In this document: positions 8,904 through 17,239 of the stretch, piece by piece
Numbering within the stretch: the first letter of the stretch is position 1
Layout of the letters: each line of letters opens with the position of its first letter
Assembly: GCA_937925515.1 (NCBI GenBank)
Contig: CALALP010000002.1
Location: forward strand, 1-30,539
DNA from: an uncultured Lachnoanaerobaculum sp.
Lineage (GTDB): Bacteria > Bacillota > Clostridia > Lachnospirales > Lachnospiraceae
Length of the DNA stretch: 30,539 nt
Direction: 5' to 3'
Made by a program: the position numbers and the translations under genes
The notes under the pieces: model-generated
Database searches by the model: none
Seen by the model: only the letters and a program-made list of their open reading frames with translations
What the model was told of the DNA's origin: nothing

Positions 8904-9596
8904 ATGAATGGGATATGGGATATAGTCTTAAGGGCAAGGCAGTCAGGAAAGAGATTAGAAGATCTTAGATTTATAGAGGCAAGGTGTCCAAGCCCATATA
9001 TGGAAAGTGCATTTGATATAGTAAATACAAAAGAGATTGTAGATACAGACATAGAAATAAATCTTATATATAGATTTTCTAAAAGTTTTTCATCACTTTT
9101 AAATGACAAAGATTTTAAATATAAAAAGACAAAAGAAATATTTATAGATGTAATACTTCACTGTGTGGCAGTATGGGATTTGCGAAGTGGATATGACAAA
9201 AGAGAATATCAGGCAGCTATTATAATAAGAGAAATTTTAGAAGAAAGACAGTTTTCTTTTATAGGAAATGATTTTTCATTATTTAGTGATAGGCAGATGA
9301 AAAAAATTATATTTTATCTTTTAGATTTATATAAGAGTAAGGACTATTTATTTATGTTTAAAAAAGCACTAAAAGAGGTTTTTCCAAAGTCTAATATATA
9401 TGAAAATTCAGAGGCAAAAAAAGAGGTACTTCTTTATATTGGTAAAAAGAAAAATGAGGCTGATATAAAAAAGATAGATATACTTTGTAAACTATTTTTA
9501 CCTATTTCCTATCAAATAGAAGTTTTTTGGGATAAACACTTTGGTGTTATTGGAGTAGATGAATCAATGATAATAGAGGATATAGCAGTATATTAA
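8904..9596 (+). CDS. Unrecognised 230-residue helical protein
   Basis: Start chosen at ATG 8904: AGGA at 8891-8894 is 9 bases upstream, while the in-frame GTG at 8886 has no ribosome site. The protein appears mostly alpha-helical with aromatic-rich segments (MNGIWDIVLRARQSGKRLED, KKTKEIFIDVILHCVAVWDL, DRQMKKIIFYLLDLYKSKDY) and no membrane span. Near the end is ISYQIEVFWDKHFGVIGVDE. No catalytic motif is evident to me. It sits between the 425-residue unknown and the Hsp70-like ATPase; the tight spacing suggests these three act together, perhaps as a chaperone-client or assembly unit. Function unknown. Confidence 0.6.
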   Translation: MNGIWDIVLRARQSGKRLEDLRFIEARCPSPYMESAFDIVNTKEIVDTDIEINLIYRFSKSFSSLLNDKDFKYKKTKEIFIDVILHCVAVWDLRSGYDKREYQAAIIIREILEERQFSFIGNDFSLFSDRQMKKIIFYLLDLYKSKDYLFMFKKALKEVFPKSNIYENSEAKKEVLLYIGKKKNEADIKKIDILCKLFLPISYQIEVFWDKHFGVIGVDESMIIEDIAVY

Positions 9597-9632
9597 TTGA
9601 GATTACAAACTTATATAAAGGGAAATACTAAA

Positions 9633-9662
9633 ATGAAGGGAAAACAGCGTAAGCTGTGTTAA
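9633..9662 (+). promoter_or_regulatory. Nine-codon leader ORF with GNRA hairpin before the Hsp70-like gene
   Basis: AAAGGG (9617-9622) is well placed for ATG 9633, which opens MKGKQRKLC and stops at TAA 9660-9662. Inside it is a perfect hairpin, ACAGC (9644-9648), loop GTAA, GCTGT (9653-9657); the loop is of GNRA type. The leader stop lies 5 bases before ATG 9668 of the Hsp70-like gene, which fits termination-reinitiation coupling. Alternatively the true gene begins at GTG 9656, or a sequencing frameshift hides an N-terminus starting at 9633. Confidence 0.4.
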
Positions 9663-9667
9663 AGGTT

Positions 9668-12268
9668 ATGGGATACAAGCTTAACAGGGATAGACAAGTA
9701 AATAGTACAGAAACAGTATATACAAAAGAAGAACTTGAGTTAATGAGTATAAATCGCTTAAAAGATATATGTGTAAGAGAGCATATAGTAAAAGGAATAT
9801 CAGGAGATTTAAGTAAGGAAGAACTTATAGACTTAATTGCTGGATATTGCAATAGTAGTAAAGGTAAACTTATAGAAGATGAGATAGAGGAAGGATTTGA
9901 GAGATTAGCTACATTTTTGCAAAGCTCTGCTGTAAGCATTGTAACAGATGAAAACTTAAAGGTTTCAGGAAAGATTACAGTATATAAAGGGGCAGCCGTA
10001 GACTTTGCAGACGAGTATAAACTAAGTTATCAGGAGAGATTTATAAATACAAATGCAGTAGTTGTAAGTGGAGAAAATAAAGTCTGTGCTATATTTAATG
10101 TTTTAAGATATGCAGGAGAAAAGGACAGTCTTTATCTTGTAAAAAATTCAGCTCTTAAGTGTGAGGTAAGTGATAGGAAAAATTATAGTCTTTATATAAT
10201 GGAAAGAGAAACTTCTAAGCATATCTATCATGAGTATATGGGTACTAGCTATGAAAAAGACCAAAGTAAGGATATTTTGTATAAGCTTAGTCTTATGGAC
10301 TTTGAAGTTAGAGAGCTTGTTTCTCTAAATATGCCTGTTGCACTTGATTTTGGCTCTACTAATACGACAGTAGCAATATATGCAGACAGCTCTTACTTTA
10401 GAGAGGTAAAAGGACAGATAAAAAAAGAGATAAAAGAAAATACCATATGCCATACATGCTTTTATTCAATAGAAAAAGATGTAGCTAGTAAAGATGCTAT
10501 GATACCTACCGTGGTGTCAGTATCTAAAATAGATGACAGAGGGAGTGTAGAGTATGTGTTTGGAAAAAAAGCCTTGTGGCTTGCAAACTTAAGCTATACA
10601 GATAAAGGATTTTCTGTATTTTATGATATAAAACGTTGGGTTTCAGATTTTGAAAGAAAAGAAGAAGTAATAGATGCCGACGGAAAGTTTGCCTATGTAG
10701 AGAGAATTGATATTATATGTGAGTTTATAAAGTATGTGCTTAATATAACCAAGGATAGGTTCAAATGTATTATAAATGAAGTTTATATAACTGTTCCGGT
10801 TAAGCAAAAACACACATATATGGAACTTTTAAGCATAGTTTCAAAGAAGATAGGCATAAATATTAAAATATCCTTAGATGAGAGTACAGCTGTACTTTAT
10901 AGTTTTATAACAAGAATGAGAGAAAAGGGAAGTCTTGAGGACGGAAAACAGTATAAGGCACTTATAATGGACCGTGGAGGAGGAACTACTGACCTTAGTG
11001 CCTGCAAGTTTAGAGTAAGAAAAAGAGGCGACATCTATACCTACGTTATGGAAAATACCTATAAAAACGGAGATACAGACTTTGGAGGAAATAATATAAG
11101 TTATAGGCTTATGCAGTTACTTAAGATAAAACTTGTTTCAAGTCTTGGTTATGCTAAAGAAGATACGGCTAAAAATTTAATGGAAAGTCTACCACAAGAT
11201 ACATATAGATATATAGATGAAAATGGAATAGGAAGTTTTTACGAGAACTTGGATAAAAAATACAAAGAAGCAGAACAATATATCCCTACAAGATTTAAGG
11301 ACTATGAAACAAGTACAAGAGCTGAGTATTATAGGGTAAGAAATAACTATTTCTTTTTATTTGGACTTGCAGATGAGATAAAGCAGGTGCTTTTCAGTGA
11401 AAGTAGTATAGAAGTAACAGTACCTGAAGATAAAAATGCCCTACTTGGATATTCAAGACTTGAGGCAGATAGGTGGAAAGTATCATATATAGAAAATGGC
11501 TTTAAAACTTTAGAGAGAATGCCGAAGATAAGTTTTAATCGCTATGAAGTAGAAAAACTTATAGCAGGAGAAATTTATAATGTGATGAAAGCATTTATGG
11601 AAAGACTTTACTTAAATGGAGAACTTTATGATTTTGATATGATAAGACTTACAGGTCAGTCTTGTAAGATAGGTCTTTTTAAGGATGCTCTAAAAGAGTT
11701 TGTTTCCGGAAATATGATGCACAGTGCAGGAAGTGCAAATAGGGAAGAACTTAAAATGGCTTGTGTAGACGGACTTATGAAGTATTTATATGATAGACGT
11801 ACAGGATATGCAGGCTTTGATATAAAAGAAGATGAACCTGTCGTGCCTTACAAAGTAAAAGCTATGTCTTACCTTGGAAGAGAGGAAGTGTTAATAGACG
11901 GCTTTAAGGATTCATTAAAAACAGGAAGTATTATAAGAAGTCTTGAAGATGTAATTATAAGACTTTATTTATGTGATGCCTTAGATGTAAAGAGATTTGA
12001 GTATATTTTTAACTGTAAAGTAGATAGTGCCGAGGAAACAGATAGGGACATACTTGCTAGAAAATATAAAGGTTATATAAAGCAGGAAGATACAGATGAT
12101 ATAGAAAATGATGAAATAAAACTGTTTGTTTGGACAGACCACAGGAAATGGGGATTTAGGGCAGTGCCGGTATTTAGAAAAGAAGAAAAGCTCTACCTTG
12201 GAAAGAGTAAAGAATATAAGTTTGAAACTGATGAATGGATGCTAGACTTCTTTGACGGAGAACATTAA
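9668..12268 (+). CDS. Hsp70/actin-superfamily ATPase with N-terminal SAP-like motif
   Basis: 866 residues from ATG 9668; the in-frame GTG at 9656 is an alternative. Residues ~22-60 (LMSINRLKDICVREHIVKGI then DLSKEELIDLIAGY) look like a SAP/HeH helical motif. The Hsp70-type nucleotide-binding fold begins near 223. Phosphate-1 motif: ALDFGSTNTTVAIY (D227). Connect motif: SLDESTAVLYSF (~403-414). Phosphate-2: IMDRGGGTTDLSA (D435, D442). Adenosine motif, diverged: RLTGQSCKIGLF (~659-670). It is larger than DnaK (about 640) and lacks a recognisable peptide-binding domain. It resembles large SrfB-like virulence-locus members of this superfamily more than DnaK; that comparison is from memory. A role as ATP-driven assembly chaperone for the spike/effector complex is inferred from context. 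Its start region carries a leader ORF and hairpin. Confidence 0.75.
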   Translation: MGYKLNRDRQVNSTETVYTKEELELMSINRLKDICVREHIVKGISGDLSKEELIDLIAGYCNSSKGKLIEDEIEEGFERLATFLQSSAVSIVTDENLKVSGKITVYKGAAVDFADEYKLSYQERFINTNAVVVSGENKVCAIFNVLRYAGEKDSLYLVKNSALKCEVSDRKNYSLYIMERETSKHIYHEYMGTSYEKDQSKDILYKLSLMDFEVRELVSLNMPVALDFGSTNTTVAIYADSSYFREVKGQIKKEIKENTICHTCFYSIEKDVASKDAMIPTVVSVSKIDDRGSVEYVFGKKALWLANLSYTDKGFSVFYDIKRWVSDFERKEEVIDADGKFAYVERIDIICEFIKYVLNITKDRFKCIINEVYITVPVKQKHTYMELLSIVSKKIGINIKISLDESTAVLYSFITRMREKGSLEDGKQYKALIMDRGGGTTDLSACKFRVRKRGDIYTYVMENTYKNGDTDFGGNNISYRLMQLLKIKLVSSLGYAKEDTAKNLMESLPQDTYRYIDENGIGSFYENLDKKYKEAEQYIPTRFKDYETSTRAEYYRVRNNYFFLFGLADEIKQVLFSESSIEVTVPEDKNALLGYSRLEADRWKVSYIENGFKTLERMPKISFNRYEVEKLIAGEIYNVMKAFMERLYLNGELYDFDMIRLTGQSCKIGLFKDALKEFVSGNMMHSAGSANREELKMACVDGLMKYLYDRRTGYAGFDIKEDEPVVPYKVKAMSYLGREEVLIDGFKDSLKTGSIIRSLEDVIIRLYLCDALDVKRFEYIFNCKVDSAEETDRDILARKYKGYIKQEDTDDIENDEIKLFVWTDHRKWGFRAVPVFRKEEKLYLGKSKEYKFETDEWMLDFFDGEH

Positions 12269-12336
12269 GTGATATAGTTAAAAATTAAAATATAGAGTTA
12301 TTAAAGTTACAGTAGGGAAATGATGAGGTAGGAAAA

Positions 12337-13122
12337 TTGAGAGAAAAGTTTGAGTATAAAGAGCCAATATTTGAAAGAGGAAGGGTACTAAAGAGAGAAG
12401 CTTTAGAAAGCATAAGAGATTATCTTATAGATGCTCTTAACATACAATATGAGGGCTATACAAATGGTATTATAAGAGGCATTAAAATAAGTGTAGACAG
12501 TAGTGAAAGGATTATAAGTATAGGCAGAGGTTTAGTAAAATTTAATGAGAAGATATATCCCATAAATGAAGTACAGAAAATAGGTTATGAAAGCAGTGGT
12601 GTATGGGAGATACTTAAACTTAAATTTGCCGATGTGCTTTTAGATAAAGATTTCAAAGGTCAGCTTATAGAAATAGTTTTAGATGAAAAAGAATGTAAAG
12701 ATAATGAGATAGAAGTTTGTAGATTTAAACTTAAAAAAGGCTTTGCACTCAGGGATACATATAAAGATTTTGAAGATATGAAAACAGAGTATGACACCAT
12801 AAACCTTATAAATGCCGACTGGTCAGGATATGAAAGGACTACCTTTAGTGAAAGAGTACTTAAGGTATTTGTTAAGGAATACCTAAAAACAAAAGAAGCA
12901 GATAGTATAGATAGAAGTTTTTGCTATATGGCACTTAATACAAGAGATGCATTAGATATAGAAATAATAGAAGATTATATTGGCTATAAGCTTGGGAAAA
13001 AAGTTAAAAGTAATGATAGAAGCTTAATATTTAATAACTTACTTGAGATAATGAATATGTCAGAGAACTTAAAAGTAGAAAGACGTGTATTTAATAGACC
13101 TAGGAAAATAATAGTAGATTGA
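12337..13122 (+). CDS. Unrecognised protein, possibly baseplate/tail-fibre-like, TTG start
   Basis: TTG at 12337 is the only good start: GAGGTAGGA lies just upstream and no in-frame ATG is near. The 261-residue product starts with YKEPIFERGRVLKREALESI, then a strand-rich stretch GIIRGIKISVDSSERIISIG and RGLVKFNEKIYPI. This pattern (an opening helix of the 'replace/attach here' type, then a beta domain describing 'activity G-x-a-x-V-x-G') is what I associate with phage tail-fibre or baseplate adaptor N-termini, loosely like TssK or gp8-type proteins. The C-terminal ~100 residues are helical (YMALNTRDALDIEIIEDYIG). No membrane segment. The assignment is weak; it could simply be a partner of the Hsp70-like ATPase encoded 68 bp upstream. 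Confidence 0.45.
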   Translation: MREKFEYKEPIFERGRVLKREALESIRDYLIDALNIQYEGYTNGIIRGIKISVDSSERIISIGRGLVKFNEKIYPINEVQKIGYESSGVWEILKLKFADVLLDKDFKGQLIEIVLDEKECKDNEIEVCRFKLKKGFALRDTYKDFEDMKTEYDTINLINADWSGYERTTFSERVLKVFVKEYLKTKEADSIDRSFCYMALNTRDALDIEIIEDYIGYKLGKKVKSNDRSLIFNNLLEIMNMSENLKVERRVFNRPRKIIVD

Positions 13123-13200
13123 TAAAAGATTTAATTTGTTATTTACATAAAAACTTTTATTATATAGTTTTAAAAAGTAAAAAGAATAGTGGAGGAGTGT

Positions 13201-14163
13201 ATGTCCAATATAATGATATGCCCCTATGGGCATTGGTTTTCTAAAACAAGACATGGAAGTATATGCCCAATGTGTGGATTCGACCTTGATACACCTGAAA
13301 AAGTTTATGTAAGACTCAGAAAAGAATGTGAGCTTTCTATAAAGGAAGTTAGACCTGTATGTGCATGGTTTATATGTATAGAGGGAGCAAGAAAAGGGAA
13401 AAGTTATAAAATAAGCTATGGTAATAACTTTGTAGGAAAGGATAGAGAATGTGAGATACAAGTGCTTCAAGATGAAAAGATAAAAGATAAACATACACTT
13501 ATATTTTTTGATAAGGTTACTAATGAGGCGGCACTTCTCCCACCAAGAACAGATGGAATAGTATATAAAGACAATACGCCAGTATATGACAGGTATATTA
13601 TAAAGAATAAAGACATCTTGGAACTTGGTAATAGTAAGTTTATGTATGTGGAGTTCATAGGAAGATACAAAGATACTTGGGAAGAGGGAGAAATTAAGCT
13701 AAATAAAGAAGAAAAGGACAAAGAAGAATTACAGGAGAGAAAATATAGATTTTTAAAAGGAAAAATGCCCACGGAAGAAGAAAAATATATAAAAAAAAGA
13801 CTTGATAAAAAACTTTCGGTTGAGGAAGAGTTTCCTATATGTGCATGGATTGTATGTATAGAGGGAGCAAGAAAAGGACAGAGCTATAACATAGTAGAAG
13901 AAAAAAACTATATAGGAAAAGATGACACTATGAGTATACAGGTGCTTGGAGATGAGGAAATCAGGGATATAAGAGATACAGTGATAGCCTTTGATATGAG
14001 AAATTTAACAGGAACCTTACTTGGAGGAGAGTGTAAAGGATTTATAAGGTTAAATGACAATGCAGTATATGAATCAGCAAAGCTGGAGAGTGGAGATATT
14101 ATAGATATAGGAAAAAGTAAGTTTATGTATGTGTGCTTTGCGGGAGATTATCATAAGTGGTAA
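13201..14163 (+). CDS. Zinc-knuckle protein with two FHA-like domains
   Basis: ATG 13201 is preferred over GTG 13189, since GGAGG at 13191-13195 sits directly before it. The 320-residue protein begins with a probable Zn knuckle, C7-x3-H11 ... C22-x2-C25 (ICPYGHWF, ICPMCGFD). Two FHA-type beta-sandwich repeats follow at ~55-153 and ~215-314: CIEGARKGKSYKISYGNNFV then GKD ... KIKDKHTLIFFD ... NKDILELGNSKFMYVEF, and the same order in repeat 2. FHA domains bind phosphothreonine through G-R, S-x-x-H and N residues. Here repeat 1 has G-K and D-x-K-H, and repeat 2 has G-K and no His (IRDIRDT), so phosphopeptide binding is doubtful, especially for repeat 2. In type VI secretion, FHA proteins are the phospho-switch acted on by PppA; the PP2C genes upstream fit such a role. 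FHA identity is good, function inferred. Confidence 0.75.
   Translation: MSNIMICPYGHWFSKTRHGSICPMCGFDLDTPEKVYVRLRKECELSIKEVRPVCAWFICIEGARKGKSYKISYGNNFVGKDRECEIQVLQDEKIKDKHTLIFFDKVTNEAALLPPRTDGIVYKDNTPVYDRYIIKNKDILELGNSKFMYVEFIGRYKDTWEEGEIKLNKEEKDKEELQERKYRFLKGKMPTEEEKYIKKRLDKKLSVEEEFPICAWIVCIEGARKGQSYNIVEEKNYIGKDDTMSIQVLGDEEIRDIRDTVIAFDMRNLTGTLLGGECKGFIRLNDNAVYESAKLESGDIIDIGKSKFMYVCFAGDYHKW
13373..13397 (+). repeat. 25-bp repeat within the FHA duplication
   Basis: The 25 bases here recur exactly at 13853-13877. They encode the same M/V-C-I-E-G-A-R-K-G opening of each FHA-like domain. This shows internal duplication of the domain with strong conservation of the entry strand. Confidence 0.85.
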
Positions 14164-14244
14164 TTAGAATAGTGGTAATTAAATTTGTTTGTATAAATTC
14201 ATTGGAATAATCTATATAAGAAATTTAATGGAGGAAACTAAGCT

Positions 14245-14724
14245 ATGGGCTTAAATTCACAGGGACTGCCATATTTTTATATAAGAGAAGAAAAGTTTAA
14301 TGCAAGAGGTATAAGAGTACATATTTCACCTGATATACCAAGGGACAAAAAACTTTATAATGAAAACTTTTATAATATCAGAGAGGGAAATATACTCAAG
14401 GTAGATAAGGCAGATACAGCTGTATTTCCTGACTTGATGACCAGTGTATATCCTCTTGTTTCAGAGAAGTTTATGAAGTTACTTCATCTTTATAATATAG
14501 AGATATTTTCAAAAAGAGTTGCACTAATTGAAACAGAAAGTAGGAAAGTCTTAAGCTATTATTTATTATATACAGGAGAGTCTTACAAGAAGAGTATAAA
14601 TAAAGACTTAAGGCTTGCACATAAAGATGACGATATAGGGTTTATTATAAGCCTTGATTTTGCTGAAAGTCTAATAAGAAGAAATGTAAAAGGCATAGAA
14701 TTTATAGAGGTGGAGGAAGAATAA
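14245..14724 (+). CDS. Small protein abutting VgrG, possibly DUF1629/Imm11-like
   Basis: A 159-residue soluble protein with GGAGG well placed before ATG 14245. Its stop (14722-14724) directly touches the ATG of the VgrG-like gene, implying translational coupling and probably a physical partnership. The middle section VYPLVSEKFMKLLHLYNIEI then FSKRVALIE ... SYYLLY resembles the DUF1629 (Imm11-type) pattern of 'P-x-x-S-x-k-f-x-x-L ... Y-Y-x-l' that I remember; this is a weak family guess. In other spike loci small genes beside vgrG encode loading adaptors (DUF4123, DUF2169, DUF1795), so an adaptor is as likely as an immunity protein. Confidence 0.45.
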   Translation: MGLNSQGLPYFYIREEKFNARGIRVHISPDIPRDKKLYNENFYNIREGNILKVDKADTAVFPDLMTSVYPLVSEKFMKLLHLYNIEIFSKRVALIETESRKVLSYYLLYTGESYKKSINKDLRLAHKDDDIGFIISLDFAESLIRRNVKGIEFIEVEEE

Positions 14725-16068
14725 ATGAGGGAAAATATAATAAAAATAGATACTTTTGATGTTATAAGTATTGTAAGTTACAGGGCAGAAAATGAGTTAA
14801 GTAAACAGGGAAAGGCTGTAATTAAGGCTATTATAAAAGATAAAAAGGAAAGTGAATATATAGATATTGCCGGAAAAACTAATTGGGTAAAAGTTACGGC
14901 TGTTGATGAGAATGAAAAAGAAAAAACGATATTCTTTGGTTTACTTAAAAGCATAAAATTTGGAAAAGAAAGTGGAAGTTCTATTATGGAGCTTGAACTT
15001 ATTACAGGAACTTATTTAATGGAAGATAAGAAACATACAAGAAGTTTTGGAAGAAATGAGGAGCTTAATAGTATACTTGATATATGCAAAAAAGAGTATG
15101 AAAACTCTCATTATATAATGGGAGATATTAATAAAACTTTAGGTTTTACAATGCAGTATAGAGAAAATGATTGGGAGTTTATTAAAAGACTGGCAGCCTC
15201 CAAAAAGACGGTAATTATACCTTATTATCATACACAGGGAGTTAAATATTACTTTGGACTACCTGAAAGAGATATTAAGTCCTTTACTTCTAATGATTTT
15301 AGATTAGTCATAAATAGAGATTATATAATGTATGAAGTAAGTTCAAGAGAGATATATAAGTTAGGAGATAGGCTTAAATTTAATGAAAAAGTCTATATAG
15401 TTTCAAAAGTTATATCACAAACTTTAGGAAATGAACTCTATCATACTTATTATTTAGTGCAGGATATAGCTCATATATTAAAAGAAATAGATAATTATAA
15501 CTCTAAACTTATAGGAGTTTCACTTAGTGCCAAAGTAAAAAAAGTAGGAACAGAACAGGTTATGGTCAGTATAGATGAAGATGAAAGTACCAAAGATTTA
15601 GAAGGTGTTTGGTTTAGTTTTTCAACAGTGTATTCTTCTTCTAACGGAGCAGGTTGGTATTGTATGCCTGAAAAAGGGGATAAAGTAAGACTTTATTTTC
15701 CTACTGAAAAAGAGGCTGATGCTTATGTGTGCAGTGCAGTTCATGAAGATGAAGGCAGTGGCATAAGAAATAATCCTGAGAATAAGATTTGGAGAAATAA
15801 GTATGGCAAAGAGATTAGGCTAACCCCTGATAGTATATCTATAACCAATAATATGGGAGATTATATAGAAATTTCTGATGATGAAGGTATTAAGATATTA
15901 AGTAAAGGTAATATAAGTATAAGAGCTAAGGATACTATTGAAATAAGCAGTGAGGACTCTAATATATCCTTAACAGCAGATAAAAGGATTATGCTATTAC
16001 AAGAAGATACGCAGATTATTCTAAAGGACGGAATAAGAGTAAGTGGAAATGGAGTTAATATAAGTTAA
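14725..16068 (+). CDS. VgrG-like / phage gp27-gp5 spike protein
   Basis: 447 residues. The N-terminal ~255 residues match the gp27 / phage protein D type hub: strand-rich with FTMQYRENDWEFIKRLAASK, the characteristic 'q-Y-x-E-s-d-w-x-F-i-x-R-l' motif of VgrG and tail hub proteins. Residues ~264-345 form a gp5-type OB fold (VSLSAKVKKVGTEQVMVSID, then GAGWYCMPEKGDKVRLYFPT and ADAYVCSAVHED). The C-terminus (~370-447) is a run of short alternating strands (ISITNNMGDYIEISDDEG and KGNISIRAKDTIEISSEDSN), as in the trimeric beta-helix needle. It would form the central spike of a contractile or spike-type injection machine and receive a PAAR-like DUF4280 cap. It is shorter than proteobacterial VgrG (about 600-700), nearer to Gram-positive phage-like hubs. 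No C-terminal effector extension. Confidence 0.85.
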   Translation: MRENIIKIDTFDVISIVSYRAENELSKQGKAVIKAIIKDKKESEYIDIAGKTNWVKVTAVDENEKEKTIFFGLLKSIKFGKESGSSIMELELITGTYLMEDKKHTRSFGRNEELNSILDICKKEYENSHYIMGDINKTLGFTMQYRENDWEFIKRLAASKKTVIIPYYHTQGVKYYFGLPERDIKSFTSNDFRLVINRDYIMYEVSSREIYKLGDRLKFNEKVYIVSKVISQTLGNELYHTYYLVQDIAHILKEIDNYNSKLIGVSLSAKVKKVGTEQVMVSIDEDESTKDLEGVWFSFSTVYSSSNGAGWYCMPEKGDKVRLYFPTEKEADAYVCSAVHEDEGSGIRNNPENKIWRNKYGKEIRLTPDSISITNNMGDYIEISDDEGIKILSKGNISIRAKDTIEISSEDSNISLTADKRIMLLQEDTQIILKDGIRVSGNGVNIS

Positions 16069-16153
16069 TTTTAGGAAACTTAACATTATATTCTAAAATA
16101 GTTTATGAAAAACAGTCTTTAGAATATATAAAAGCTATTGATAGGAGAAATGT

Positions 16154-17239
16154 ATGTTAATAACACAAGAATTAAGTATTGAAACTGAATTACCGATATT
16201 TCAGGTAGAAGGCTTTGCAGTAGAAGTAAGACCTAATGAGCATATCAAATGTAAAATGTATGGAATATTAAATACAAATGATATAAAAGGACTTGTTTAT
16301 CTGAATGAAGAGGGGACAGATATAAGTATAAAATATAAAGGGGTTAGTATTTTTAGAGGAGTAGTAGGAGATATAAAGATAAATTCAGTAGCAAACATAC
16401 ATAATTTTGAGCTTACTGCTTATTCATACAGTAAAAAGCTTGATAGAGAAAAGGAAACCAAGCTTTTTCAGGATATAAATAAAAGCTATGAGGAACTTAT
16501 CAAATACAGTGCAAGAAAATATGCAGGAAATATCATTGCAAATATAAGAGATAGAAAGATAGAAAAGCCAATACTCTGTTATAAAGAAACTGCATGGGAA
16601 TTTATAAAAAGAATGACAGCAGATTTAAGAACCTTTATCTATCCTGATACAGTTACAAAAAGTCCTAATATATGGCTTGGACTTAGAGAAGGTGAGAATA
16701 TAAATAAAGAAGATATAATACTTGAAAGTATAAAGCTTGAAAAACATAATGACAATGACAGAATTATATATGCTTTCAAGTCATATATAAGTTATAAAAT
16801 AGGTGATGAGCTAAAGGATAGTGGAAAGAATTTAACAGTATATGAAAAAAAGGTAGAGTTTAGTTGGCTTTCATTTGGAGCTGGAGGAATTGGAATATCA
16901 AGCATAGCAAAAGAATCAATAAAGGTACTGGCGGGATATATTGGTTTGGCATTGTCTGTAATAGCTTTAATATTGGCGTATACTCCTAAACCAGTAATAG
17001 AAAGACTTAGAGATGAAGTAGCAAGAAATCCAGATACATTTATTAAGGTTGTATTATTTGATGTAATCATAAATCAAGAAGCTGATAGAGATAATTATAA
17101 TATACAAAAATTTAAGGTCAAAAAATATCCTGAATATGAGAACAAAAAAATAAATATATATGGAGAAAAGTATCTTCTAGGAGGTTTTGAGCTGTTAAAG
17201 AATATAGGAAATTCATATAATGCGAAAATAAAGAAATAA
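16154..17239 (+). CDS. gp27-like spike fusion protein with shared C-terminal module; ends at an in-frame TAA
   Basis: Residues 1-~230 repeat the gp27/protein-D hub layout of the VgrG-like protein (ILCYKETAWEFIKRMTADLR is the hub motif), but there is no OB fold or needle. The rest is a Gly-rich hydrophobic stretch (LSFGAGGIGISSIAKESIKV) and a C-terminal module (~261-352): LALSVIALILAYTPKPVIER ... KVKKYPEYENKKINIYGEKY LLGGFELL. The same module closes the DUF4280 protein at 19238-20704. The TAA at 17237-17239 looks like an interruption: the frame stays open for 153 more codons, and the first of these (DKVFKEIEENYGE) aligns in type with the end of the sister protein (RNILEDLDSNIDYGD). Probably a spike-delivered effector or effector carrier, now truncated by a nonsense codon or made in two forms by readthrough. 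AGGAG at 16143-16147. Confidence 0.7.
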   Translation: MLITQELSIETELPIFQVEGFAVEVRPNEHIKCKMYGILNTNDIKGLVYLNEEGTDISIKYKGVSIFRGVVGDIKINSVANIHNFELTAYSYSKKLDREKETKLFQDINKSYEELIKYSARKYAGNIIANIRDRKIEKPILCYKETAWEFIKRMTADLRTFIYPDTVTKSPNIWLGLREGENINKEDIILESIKLEKHNDNDRIIYAFKSYISYKIGDELKDSGKNLTVYEKKVEFSWLSFGAGGIGISSIAKESIKVLAGYIGLALSVIALILAYTPKPVIERLRDEVARNPDTFIKVVLFDVIINQEADRDNYNIQKFKVKKYPEYENKKINIYGEKYLLGGFELLKNIGNSYNAKIKK

